Source: Isoetes engelmannii (taxonomy: Eukaryota; Streptophyta; Lycopodiopsida; Isoetales; Isoetaceae). Taken from it: DNA of 23,598 nucleotides. The notes below the pieces were generated by a model. It ran no database searches. It saw only the letters and a program-made list of their open reading frames with translations, and was not told the DNA's origin. The first letter of the stretch is position 1. Every line of letters starts with the position of its first letter. The DNA is taken from assembly GCA_011763485.2 (NCBI GenBank), contig JAANSK020247498.1, positions 1 through 23,598 of the forward strand, read 5' to 3'. This document shows, one piece after another, positions 8,441-17,055 of this stretch. The translations under genes were made by a program, and so were the position numbers.

Positions 8441-9987
8441 GAAAGAAGATTAAAAACTAGAAGAAATATTAGAAACTCTAATTACACAAAGCTAGAAAAA
8501 TTAAAAATTCTGCTTATACAAAGCTACATTTTGCAGGAAAAGTTCTACAAAGCATACACCATTTTTAGACTTCCTGCAAAGAAAGCATTCTATCTGTTGC
8601 CAAATGATAATCAATCAAATTGAATGCAGAAATAACACATACTAACATCTTCCACAATAACTTGCAGAATGACTAAGGCACTTCCAAAAGAACTTGCAGA
8701 ATGAGGAAAAAGGCTGTGGCGCTTCCAAAATTGGAGTTCGGCAAAGGAGAATTTGGATGGAGGGAAAATTTGCATGTCGATTTTGGCAAAAAAGTATCCC
8801 GCTTTGCAGACCTGCAAATTTCACGGGCAAGAACATCGCCCATTGGTCCTATCTTGCAGTCCTATTCTCTTCCAGGGGATTTCCCCCGGAATAAAACGTG
8901 ACTACAACTTTGTACGGAATGCAGTTGGGAGTCCCATTTCACCTAGTGGGAAAACAAGCTTTTTTTTTTTAATCTGACGTGGCAAAAAGCTAATGGCCAA
9001 AAAGTGAGACACTTACGTAGTAGAAAATCACCCTAATATGGGAATTGAATCCACATTTATACCAGTTCTAGCACATAAAATCAACATTTAAACCATTGAA
9101 AAAATCAATTGAATATCTACATCACAAGCATGGACCTATTCACACCATTGAAAAAGTCAATTAGATTTAGCTTGGACCTAATTAACCTTGCCAAATTAAG
9201 GTTGAGATATATTTTGAAGATAAGAATGTTTTAAAAGTTGAGAGATGTGTTTACATGTAAATACATATACGGCTCAGGTGGATTGCAAGTTTTGACCAGT
9301 TTGTGCTCCTAGGTTTTAGGGTTAATTTTATATTGCATGTTCTAGGTTTTAGGGTTAATTTTATATAATGCATGTTATAAAGGTTCCAATATTGCATTTT
9401 TGCATGTGGCACCTGCTTTGTTTAAACAGGTGAGGCCTAGGGACAGGTTAGATCTCAAAATCTATTTCTTCAACGAATTTCTTGCATCACTTGCTCTTTT
9501 TTTTCCTCTTTATTTGGTGGATGGAGACAATGGAAGCAAGAATTTTACACGCGTAAGGCGGGTGTTGGTGAATTGTTGATCCATTTGTTGGCATGGGGTG
9601 TAGGATGATGGCAGTGAACTTCTACCTTGTAAAGGTCGAAGTCTAGTCAGATCTTTTTCACGGCTTAGGCTCCTGTTCCAAAATAAGGCTTAAAAGACGC
9701 ATTTGATTAAGGTGGTTCTTATCTCACTCCTACTTTTTTTTGAAACACGATTAAATTGACGCAAAAGCACGTGCGAAACTTTTGAAACCCTTTTATTGTT
9801 TATGCCTTTTTTCTTGTGTGGAACAAAAAAAGTTATAGAAAATTACTGGTTTCCTTCTCTGTGATAGCGAGGCGAGAAAGCAAAAGGCACAACTAAAACC
9901 AATGAAAGAGCTATCTTTTTCTAAACAAAGTGCTAATTTGCACTGAATCTTTATACATAAATAATTTCATTACATTGTATTTTACAG
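8441..9987. other. AT-rich intergenic DNA without a recognisable gene
   Basis: Overlapping short ORFs occur on both strands around 8610-8980 but none has a family signature, and they mutually shadow one another. CACCATTGAAAAA-TCAATT occurs twice (about 9090-9110 and 9142-9161) and the 9309-9375 duplication lies inside. No transposon ends were identified. Confidence 0.4.
9309..9375. repeat. 33-34-bp tandem duplication containing TTTAGGGTT
   Basis: CTAGGTTTTAGGGTTAATTT and the following bases through GCATGTT occupy 9309-9341 and recur at 9342-9375 with a two-base AT insertion. Each copy holds TTTAGGGTT, one and a bit plant telomere units (telo-box). Two isolated motifs do not make an interstitial telomere. 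Confidence 0.85.
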
Positions 9988-10201
9988 TGGTCGAATAGAC
10001 CATGTTGATTGGGCTATCACAATAATTACACCATTCAGGGACCACCTAATAAGAACGTCGTGTGGAGCGCCCGTAGACCTGTTTCAAGCCACGGAGCAAC
10101 TTGACGACAATAAAAACCTGTACGACAAGGTGCTTCATGGGCTACGCACTGTTTTGTCCAACCGATTTCATCATCCTCGTCTCGCCTCCTTTCTTCAATG
10201 A
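9988..10201 (+). CDS. Unassigned ORF, possible single exon or gene fragment
   Basis: After an acceptor-like TTTTACAG ending at 9987 the plus strand reads open for about 70 codons to a TGA at 10199-10201. The peptide looks folded and balanced (GRIDHVDWAITIITPFRD, CGAPVDLFQATEQLDD, KVLHGLRTVLSNRF), unlike the noise around it, and the base composition is more GC-rich than the flanks. It lacks an ATG near its start, so it would have to be a terminal exon or a captured fragment. I do not recognise the family. No partner exon was found in the preceding 1.5 kb. Confidence 0.25.
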
Positions 10202-10375
10202 ACGAGTCTTTCTATTGCTCTCGAGCATGTAATCTGGTCGAGATAAGGACTGCATCACACATAATCAAGTTAGTCACGTGATGCTACAAATATGATAAAT
10301 AAAATAAGAACCAACTTTGAAGGCCATATAGTTGAGAACGGCAACTCAAAAATTTCAAAAAGACAGATCTGGCTA

Positions 10376-10745
10376 CCTTTCTCGACTCAGAGAAAAAAAG
10401 GTGGATCCGAGGGCCTTCTTCGACTCGCGAATCGAGAAAGGCAGCTCAGGGTGAAAAAGAAGGGCCCAAAAGGGCTTTTCTCGACTCTTGAGACGAGAAA
10501 GGCAACCAGACCTGCAAAAAGGTAGGTACGAGTGCCTTGTTTAGGATGAAAAAGACGGGTCTGAAGGCCTTTGAAGGCCTTTCTCGGCCCTCGAGTCGAG
10601 AAAGGTGGCTCAGATTGAAAGAGGCGGGTCCAAGGGCACTTTGTTGACTAGGTGGGCCTAAGGGTCTTTCCCGACTTACGAGTTGAAAAATGCAGCTCAG
10701 GTTGAAAGTGGCCAGTCTATTGGTCTTTCTCGACTCGCGAGTCCT
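10376..10745. repeat. Degenerate minisatellite of about 60-bp units, each with an internal palindrome
   Basis: Six units are visible, starting near 10376, 10414, 10474, 10578, 10665 and 10724. Each has the core CTTTCTCGACTC, a short centre (GCGA or similar) and the reverse complement GAGTCGAGAAAG, then GGCAGCTCAG-TTGAAA-GGCGGG and AAGGGC. Units are strongly diverged and spacing varies from 38 to 104 bp because of internal small duplications (GAAGGCCTTT twice at 10563-10582). The palindromic halves cause long shadow ORFs on both strands. No protein or known satellite name is recognised. Confidence 0.75.
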
Positions 10746-10932
10746 TGATTCGCCAGTCTGTACTCCACTCCATATGGCAAGCGGATTTGCGCGAAGTAGT
10801 AGTGCCCCAAGGGCAATCCAGAAAAACAAAGGCCTAAGTCAATGCCATCCAAAGACACCCAAAGGTGATGCCACCTAAATGATAACCACCTTGTGAATGT
10901 GTATATGTTATAGATCCTTTTATAATACCATA

Positions 10933-11280
10933 CATAGAAAAACATGATAACATCAGACCGCCACTTACACCCATCGACATGGGCACGTTTTAGATGCCTT
11001 CTGTAAAACGTTAAAGCCAAGGCTCCCATGTTGTCGATGCCAATGACATCTAGCTAATCTATGAAGCAGCAAGGTCACATCGGCGGGGGTTTTGTCTCTG
11101 TTTAACTTCAATGTATTAGGTCAAATGAACGTGATGAATGAGCTCCAACATTGGATGAACACGAACATATCTTTCTCCAACAATGTTCAAACACGAACAT
11201 TAAGATTTTTTTCTTTGTTGGTGGCTTTGAAAAATCAATAAAAGGTCAAATGAAGTTATCAATATATTTGAATTATTGAA
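10933..11280. repeat. Long direct repeat, copy A (uninterrupted)
   Basis: A block of about 350 bp starting CATAGAAAAACATGATAACA. It includes CCATGTTGTCGATGCCAATG at 11026-11045 and ACACGAACATTAAGAT near 11190, and ends with GGTCAAATGAAGTTAT. It is followed directly by a second copy, so the two form a tandem pair. Similarity by eye is about 85-90 percent. It has no coding potential that I recognise. Confidence 0.8.
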
Positions 11281-11389
11281 CACATAGAAAAACCTGATAA
11301 CATCGGACCGCTCCTTCACTTACACCCATGTACATGGGCACGTTTGAGATGCCTTTTGTAAAATGTTAAAGTCAAGGTTTCCATGTTGT
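11281..11389. repeat. Long direct repeat, copy B, left part
   Basis: Starts CACATAGAAAAACCTGATAA and follows copy A through CATGGGCACGTTT, TTTTGTAAAATGTTAAAG and CCATGTTGT, where the match is cut off by an inserted element. The match resumes at 12813. Confidence 0.8.
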
Positions 11390-11390
11390 A

Positions 11391-11510
11391 TAGGGGCAAG
11401 GATGTTGTGGGGAAGATTCCGGTCCAGCCGGGGGCCCCGCGACCGGCGGTAGCCGGGAGCGGGTCACCGGCTGGACCGGAATCTTCCCCCCAAGTACCTT
11501 AATTCCCCTA
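11391..11510. repeat. 120-bp GC-rich foldback (near-perfect palindrome)
   Basis: The block begins TAGGGGCAAGG and ends CCTTAATTCCCCTA. Inside, 23 bases at 11409-11431 pair perfectly with 11467-11489. The 35-base centre can form further stems (CCCGC with GCGGG, CCGG with CCGG). GC content is far above the flanks. It looks like a small foldback or MITE-type insertion at the left end of the larger element, or like that element's own complex terminus. A clean target duplication could not be identified; TATAG occurs on both sides (11389-11393 and 11514-11518). Confidence 0.75.
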
Positions 11511-12071
11511 CAATATAGAAACAGGGGAGCAAATTTTTGCCCCCCTTTCACCGTTTCATGGCTTCGGCGATGGCGATCTTCGTCGTCGTCCAGGCGCTTG
11601 GTAATTTGTTTTCCTTTTCGAGCTGCTGGTGTTTGGAGCTGACGATTGAGCGATTATTTGTTTGAAATGGACGAGCTTTTGAGTTTTTTCTTGTTCGTCT
11701 TGTGCTGGAAGCCCTTTTAGGTCTTTGTCTTCTGCTTTCTTCTATTTTTCTTTTGTTCTCGAAGTTTGTCACTGATATCTTTGATTTCTATTAGGTTCTT
11801 GCGGTTTGTGGTTCTTTACAACTTTTCCAACAGTAGAATGGGGATGTCTGCCTATGGTAGTGCCCATGGTGCATGGATCCGACATTAAATGGAGGAAATA
11901 AGCGAACCTGTGTCTGCCAGAAAGATTGTGCTTCAAAACCCTCAACATTTGGTTAGGCGATGAAAGGCCGTGAGAAACTTCGAGCAGATGCGACCCTAGA
12001 AATCGGACGGCTTTATTTCTTGCTACCAAAAGGGGTTTTGTAGTAGAACTGTTTAGGACTTCTCCAAAACC

Positions 12072-12179
12072 GATTTGTGCTCCGGTTGTCTATATTACGG
12101 CAAAAGCGAAAGCAGTTTTGGTCCAGATTTGTGCTTCGATTGTGCAGATTATGGCAAAAGTAGAAGCAGATTCGGCCCA
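12072..12179. repeat. 54-bp tandem duplication inside the inserted element
   Basis: GATTTGTGCTCCGGTTGTCT and what follows (12072-12125) is repeated with about ten changes at 12126-12179 (GATTTGTGCTTCGATTGTGC). A plus-strand ORF of about 99 codons through it (cysteine-rich at first) is probably by-product. Confidence 0.75.
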
Positions 12180-12191
12180 GGTCTTATCCTG

Positions 12192-12254
12192 GTAGCAGAA
12201 GCAGGGGAAGCCGTCGCAGAAGCAGGGCAAGCCGTTTGTGAAGCCGGGGAATCC
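12192..12254. repeat. Three 21-bp tandem units (AGAAGCAGGG-AAGCC)
   Basis: Units at 12192-12212, 12213-12233 and 12234-12254 share GCAGAAGCAGGG-AAGCCGT; the third is the most diverged. As the unit length is a multiple of three, the frame stays open (AEAGEAVAEAGQAV), which explains the ORF here without needing a gene. Confidence 0.75.
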
Positions 12255-12413
12255 AATTGCTGCATTTTTGGTAAGGCACAGAGGCTTTTTTTTTTAATCA
12301 TTCTAGATTTTGTTATGGAGCTTTCCAGCGCCGTTGCTTCTATTTTAGCATGGTCTGCTTCTGTTTTAGCATAGGTCTGTTGCATGGGGTCCGTGCCTCT
12401 GCTATGGATGCGT

Positions 12414-12515
12414 GGAAGCTGTTACATACAAAGTTTTATGAGGTTTCAGAGATAGCAAAGGCCGGGAAGCTGTTACATACAAAGTTTATATGAGGTTCTA
12501 GAGATAGCAGAGGCC
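12414..12515. repeat. 51-bp tandem duplication inside the inserted element
   Basis: GGAAGCTGTTACATACAAAG and the following bases to AAGGCC (12414-12464) are repeated at 12465-12515 with a few substitutions and single-base shifts. Confidence 0.8.
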
Positions 12516-12812
12516 CGAAAGCAGAAATATCTGTGACACTGAATGCTGTGATTTTACTTTGAATTTATACTGTAAATATATATGTGAATGAATGTTTTGA
12601 ATCAATGCTTAAAGTTTGTGGGAAGAAAAATGAGTTCAAGTTTTGTTGGAAAAAGAACTTTGGGAAAAAAACTGTGAAAAAAACACACTGGCTAACCGGG
12701 ACAAAAGGTCACACGGAATTGGAAGACCCAACTTCCATTCCGTGTTATAGGCAGATAACACGTGTCAGCACTAAAATAAGCCCCAGGGAATATTTGCGAC
12801 CCTGTTTCTATA

Positions 12813-13000
12813 TTGTCGATGCCAATGACATCCACATAATCTATGAAGTAGCAAGGTTACATTGGTAGCTTTGGACTCGGTTCAACTTCAATGTGTTAGG
12901 TCAAACGAGCTTGACACGAAGATTGTTCTCCAACAATGTTCAAACACGAACATTAAGATCTGTTTCTTTGGAGATCAATAAAGGGTCAAATTAAGTTATT
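12813..13000. repeat. Long direct repeat, copy B, right part
   Basis: Resumes with TTGTCGATGCCAATGACATC and follows copy A through AATCTATGAAG-AGCAAGGT, TTCAACTTCAATGT-TTAGG, ACACGAACATTAAGAT and GGTCAAAT-AAGTTAT. About 30 bases present in copy A (near 11130-11165) are missing here. It ends roughly 200 bp upstream of the dehydrogenase TATA box. Confidence 0.8.
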
Positions 13001-13106
13001 TTTCATTTTCATATTTCCTCTTACTGACGTTCCTTTCTCCTTTGGAATATTATAATGTGATGTCCACTTGTATGTAAGAAATTTCAGAGGAAACTTTCCC
13101 CATAGC

Positions 13107-13215
13107 AAACCCTAATTTGGTGTTCGACCCTCAAGAAACCCAAATGACGGCACAAAAGTGCGGCTTACAACTTTCCACGTGGCGACATCTCAAACGTCCA
13201 TAAGCGGGTATATAA
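13107..13215 (+). promoter_or_regulatory. Promoter of the phosphoglycerate dehydrogenase gene: telo-box, G-box, TATA
   Basis: AAACCCTAA at 13107-13115 is a plant telo-box, frequent in promoters of growth-related genes. CCACGTGGC at 13175-13183 is a perfect G-box (CACGTG) of the kind bound by bZIP and bHLH factors. TATATAAC at 13209-13216 is a good TATA box, putting the start near 13240 and leaving a leader of about 40 bases before the ATG at 13280. The ordering and spacing are those of an ordinary plant promoter; factor binding is inferred. Confidence 0.6.
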
Positions 13216-13279
13216 CATTACATACAAGACTGCCATTCTATACGTAATCCCGCACTAGCGAACTGATCTCGATCTGGCT

Positions 13280-15716
13280 ATGGCGTATTCTGTATCTTCA
13301 GGGGGTGCAGCATCTGGAGCTTTAGCTTGTAGGGATGGAATATTTCAACCCCATTCCGACGTTAAACCAGGTTCCTACCCTCTTCGCCATGCCTGGATTC
13401 GCACTCCAAAATTTTCTATTTCCAAATCGGCATTTGTCGGATCGATTTCTATGCTTAAGTCAGATTCTCGGTTTTTCCCTTCTAAACTTACTTCCCGGTT
13501 GAGCGTAAAGGCTCAAACTACAGAGGTGGTTGGGAAACCGACGGTTCTTGTGGCTGAAAAGCTTGGGGAAGCAGGGCTTGCGCTCTTAAAAAAGGTTGCA
13601 AATGTGGATTGTTCTTATAATCTCTCTACAGAAGAGCTTTGCTCCAAGATCTCGCTCTGTGATGCGCTTATTGTTAGAAGCGGAACTAAAGTCACAAGAG
13701 AGGTGTTGGAGGCATCTAACGGCAGGCTTAAGGTAGTCGGAAGAGCTGGAGTGGGGATCGATAATGTAGATTTGCATGCGGCTACAGAGCTGGGATGCCT
13801 AGTCGTTAATGCACCCACTGCCAATACTATTGCTGCAGCAGAGCATGGGATCGCCTTGCTTACTGCAATGGCTCGCAATGTGCCTCAGTCTAACGCCTCT
13901 GTTAAAGAAGGTATATCCTACGATTTTAAGCTAAACTAGAATTAGATTTCCTGCCATGCATACAAATGGTTTTGACATACTTGCTGCATCTCACCTATAT
14001 GAACACATTTATAGGTCATTAAGCTCGTTTCTGTATGCTCATTGAATGGGTTTAGTGTTTTACTGAAACACTCTACATTTGTTTAACTCATTCTTTATAT
14101 CCACATCATACATTGTAGTTTATGGGATAATTTGTTGCCATTTTACATTATACTCGATTAGACTATCTCATGTTCTCTGGATTCTGGTTGATGCTTTGTA
14201 TTAAATTATAAGGTTTACAATTCTTAGGAAAATGGCAGCGTAACAAATATACTGGTGTGTCGTTGGTTGGCAAGACTATTGTTGTGATGGGATTTGGTAA
14301 AGTGGGGTCAGAGGTGGCCAGACGGGCAAAGGGTCTTGGGATGCAAGTGATTGCTCATGATCCTTATGCTCCAGTTGATAGAGCCCATGCCATTGGAGTG
14401 GAGTTGGTCTCTTTTGATGAAGCACTAGCTCGGGCTGACTTCATTTCCTTGCACATGCCCCTAACTCCAACCACCAACAAAATTTTCAATGATGAGGCTT
14501 TTGCAAAGGTCAAGCGTGGTGTCCGGATTGTTAATGTTGCACGAGGAGGTGTCATTGATGAGGAGGCATTAGTTCGTGCACTTGATGCTGGAATAGTTGC
14601 ACAGGTACTGCATTATGCTGCTTTTAGACAAGGGCAGATTATTTTGTCTCTATTGACTGCTAACTAGATTCTCCTTGTGGAATGCAGGCTGCATTGGATG
14701 TTTTTACAGAAGAACCCCCTCCAAAAGATAGTAAGCTTGTGCAGCATGAGAATGTGATTCTCACACCTCATCTTGGAGCAAGCACTGTGGAAGCCCAGGT
14801 AAGTCTTTAAGTAAAATTTTGATTGAACTTTACGATAATGTAATTTGTTGTTTTTGTCCTGATTCCAGGAAGGCGTAGCTGTGGAAATTGCAGAAGCTGT
14901 AGTTGGTGCATTGAATGGGGAACTTGCTGCAACTGCAGTAAATGCTCCTATGGTTTCACCTGAGGTATCTATTTCGTGACACACCATTTTAGTTTGGAAT
15001 ACATCTAACCTTGGTTCATTTTGATTGTAAAAATGTGTCTTTAGGTATTGAGTGAGCTTGCCCCATTTGTCACACTGGCTGAAAAGCTAGGCAAGTTAGC
15101 AGTGCAGCTAGTGTCTGGTGGAGCTGGGATAAAAGATGTTGAAGTGAGCTATTATTCTGGTCGTGACCCAGATGACTTGGATACACGCCTACTTCGGGCC
15201 ATGATTGTGAAGGGTCTTGTTGAGCCTGTCTCAAATGCATATATTAACCTGGTAAATGCTGACTATATTGCAAAACAACGTGGAATGAAAATTACAGAGA
15301 AAAAAGTACCATCAGACAGCGGAGCTGATGTTCCCCTTGAGGCCATAGAGGTTAAGATCAATCATGTTGAATCAAAGTTCTCAAGCGCAGTGTCTGACAG
15401 CGGTGATATATCTTTGGAAGGAAGGATTAGAGATGGTGTCCCACATCTCTCAAAAGTTGGAGGATTTAGCATTGATGTTAGTTTGGAAGGATCTGTCATT
15501 CTTTGCAGGCAAGTGGATCAGCCAGGTATGATAGGCAAGGTTGGTAGCATTTTAGGCAATTCAAATGTGAATGTCAGTTTTATGAGTGTTGGAAGAACGT
15601 CTCCTCGCAAACAAGCTGTGATGGCAATTGGGGTGGATGATGAACCAAGCAAGGAGGTTCTGCATGAAATTGGCTCCATTCCTGCTATAGAAGAATTCGT
15701 GTTCTTGAGTTTATAA
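13280..15716 (+). CDS. PGDH: D-3-phosphoglycerate dehydrogenase, plastid type, five exons, 628 aa
   Basis: Oxidises 3-phosphoglycerate to 3-phosphohydroxypyruvate with NAD+, the first step of the phosphorylated serine pathway in plastids. Exons: 13280-13910, 14228-14604, 14688-14798, 14869-14964, 15045-15716, all with GT-AG borders, total 1887 nt. Residues 1 to about 80 are Ser/Arg-rich with few acids, as in a transit peptide. Then comes the split substrate domain ([37 protein letters not shown]) and the NAD domain with GFGKVG (232-237) and Asp255. The catalytic trio is Arg316 (NVARGG), Glu345 (DVFTEEP) and His364 (LTPHLGAST), at the expected spacing. The last exon carries the ASB domain and, at 555-628, an ACT domain ([18 protein letters not shown]). 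Length fits plant PGDH proteins (about 590-625 aa). All key residues are present; the gene looks functional. Whether serine inhibits it cannot be told. Confidence 0.96.
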
Positions 15717-16740
15717 AATGAACTTGGATGCTCATCTGGTGCATTGACGTAGCTGTGGCAATCAAAAAGGTAGGGGGTGAGCTTATAATTTTTCTTCTTT
15801 CTATAAGCTTGCTTTCCTCAATTTTTTTGAGAATAGGTAATAGAATAATCTCAGAAGTGGCTAAAGCGGTTTTGATGTCGGGCTCATTTCCCTTGAACAA
15901 TGCAGAACCCACATTGGGTCTTCAAACAAAGTGTTTACCTATAAAGTCCCTGCTTTTGAATCAAAAGGAGCAGGCGCTTTATTTTTTTTAGAAATTATTT
16001 GCTGCTTGGAACTAGAGGTGGTGTTGTGAGCCGCAACTGCTACTACATCTATGTCCTTAATTTGATGTTGGTCATATTAAGAAATATCAAACCTCAAGTG
16101 AATCGACAAACGCTGGGTGACTGGTTATTCTGAACCTCTAGACAGCTATGGCAGCTAATTCCTAATAAGGTGGTTATATGTTTGATTAGCATACAATCTG
16201 CAAGTATTAAAAGCTAAGGACTCAAACCAGATACTGTGAGACAAGTTGAAGCCATATTCGCAATGTTATTGTAGCAGAAACGTCCTTTCTGGAACTTTGA
16301 AAATCAGTGTTCTCAAGGTTCTAAGATGGATGAGTTTGTGTAAGCGGGTTTGTTTTTCGCAAATGCTGCGTTTAATGTTAAAATAAAGGAAATACAAAAT
16401 CAATAACACGAATTTTGGTAATTTTTGTATACTATAGGGGCATTTAGGTAATTTTCCCTTTACTTATAGCTAAATGAGTTAGTTTTTACCTAAGATAGTT
16501 TTCAGTAATGACTTGATCATTGAACTACAACTTTAAAAATGAATATTTGGAGCATTCTCAATGTACATTAGTTATGTATTATTGGTGGTTCTCTTGGTTC
16601 GGGAAACCTTTTAAGCCCAACCGGCTAGCCCAACCTACAAACTACGTACGTGCACTCCATTCCTATTTAAAGTAACCAAAGAAATTGCTATCTTTAGCGA
16701 TAAATTTTTTTGCTATTTCTAAATTGTACTGTGAATTTTT
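15717..16740. other. 3' flank of the dehydrogenase gene, otherwise nothing recognised
   Basis: The first few hundred bases probably include the 3' UTR (U-rich tracts near 15785-15830 and AATAGAATAAT near 15838-15848). Short ORFs on both strands (15685-15991) show no family features. Beyond 16000 the sequence is AT-rich without long repeats or transposon ends that I can identify. Confidence 0.4.
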
Positions 16741-16955
16741 AGATTTGCACGATAGGTTACAAGGGTTCCTCGGTATTTCTTAAACCAACATGGTTCTACC
16801 TTAGACTTTGATGGCTGTTAGAAGGATGTGGCTTGGCTTTGTTTAGACGTACCAAAGATTTACACGGTAGGTTATAAGGGCTCCTCGGTATTTCTTGAAC
16901 CCATGTGCTTCTACCTTAGACTTCGATGTGGTTTGGCTTTGTTTAGACGTACCAA
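16741..16955. repeat. Tandem duplication of about 100-115 bp
   Basis: AGATTTGCACGATAGGTTAC and following bases (16741-16855) recur at 16856-16955. Shared blocks include CTCGGTATTTCTT, TTCTACCTTAGACTT and GGCTTTGTTTAGACGTACCA. Unit 1 is 15 bp longer through a local insertion. A purine-rich GA tract follows at about 16979-17007. Confidence 0.85.
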
Positions 16956-17055
16956 AGATTTAATAAGTCCAATTATTATGAGAGAGAGAGAGGGGGGAGG
17001 AAGGGAGAAATGAAATGTTTTTTTATTATTACGTCTACTGAGACCATCAGGTCTA

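Larger units (their letters stand above)
11390..12812. mobile_element. Inserted element of about 1.42 kb splitting repeat copy B
   Basis: The insertion is defined by comparison with copy A, which reads CCATGTTGTCGATGCC without a gap. Here CCATGTTGT is followed by 1.42 kb and then TTGTCGATGCC, so TTGT (or TGT) may be a target-site duplication. The right end, read inwards, is TATAGAAACAGGG. The same motif stands in the opposite sense as ACAATATAGAAACAGGG at 11510-11526, with GCAAAT also shared, giving an inverted repeat of roughly 25 bp. Between it and the left boundary lies a foldback block. No transposase is visible, so the element is non-autonomous. The interior is rich in small tandem repeats, and around 11559 an ATGGCTTCGGCG start followed by a hydrophobic stretch and GTAATTT looks like a captured first exon. 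The superfamily is not assigned. Confidence 0.6.

Noticed and set aside
8611-8977. Five overlapping ORFs on both strands
   Set aside because: All about 65-75 codons, mutually overlapping, no conserved motifs; likely a chance low-stop region.
9309-9375. Interstitial telomere repeat
   Set aside because: Only two TTTAGGGTT motifs, each within a 33-bp duplication; no run of telomere units.
10376-10745. CRISPR-like array
   Set aside because: Units are diverged, spacers are not unique and even in length, and the DNA is plant nuclear.
10446-11029. Two overlapping minus-strand ORFs of over 100 codons
   Set aside because: They arise from the palindromic minisatellite and the start of the direct repeat; the repeated amino-acid blocks (SRERPLGP, GRERPSK) mirror the DNA repeat.
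11391-11510. Viral replication-origin hairpin (geminivirus or parvovirus type)
   Set aside because: No TAATATTAC nonanucleotide, no Rep gene and no iterons nearby; a foldback transposon end explains it better.
12075-12385. Plus and minus ORFs of 78-99 codons with Ala/Glu/Gly repeats
   Set aside because: Kept open by 54-bp and 21-bp tandem repeats, both multiples of three; not a sign of a protein.
13586-13878. Minus-strand ORFs inside dehydrogenase exon 1
   Set aside because: Shadows of a long, well-supported plus-strand exon; no independent evidence.
14364-14555. Minus-strand ORF inside dehydrogenase exon 2
   Set aside because: Antisense shadow of the NAD-binding domain exon.
15685-15991. 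ORFs on both strands just behind the dehydrogenase stop
   Set aside because: Low-complexity hydrophobic and charged runs in likely 3' UTR; no family features.
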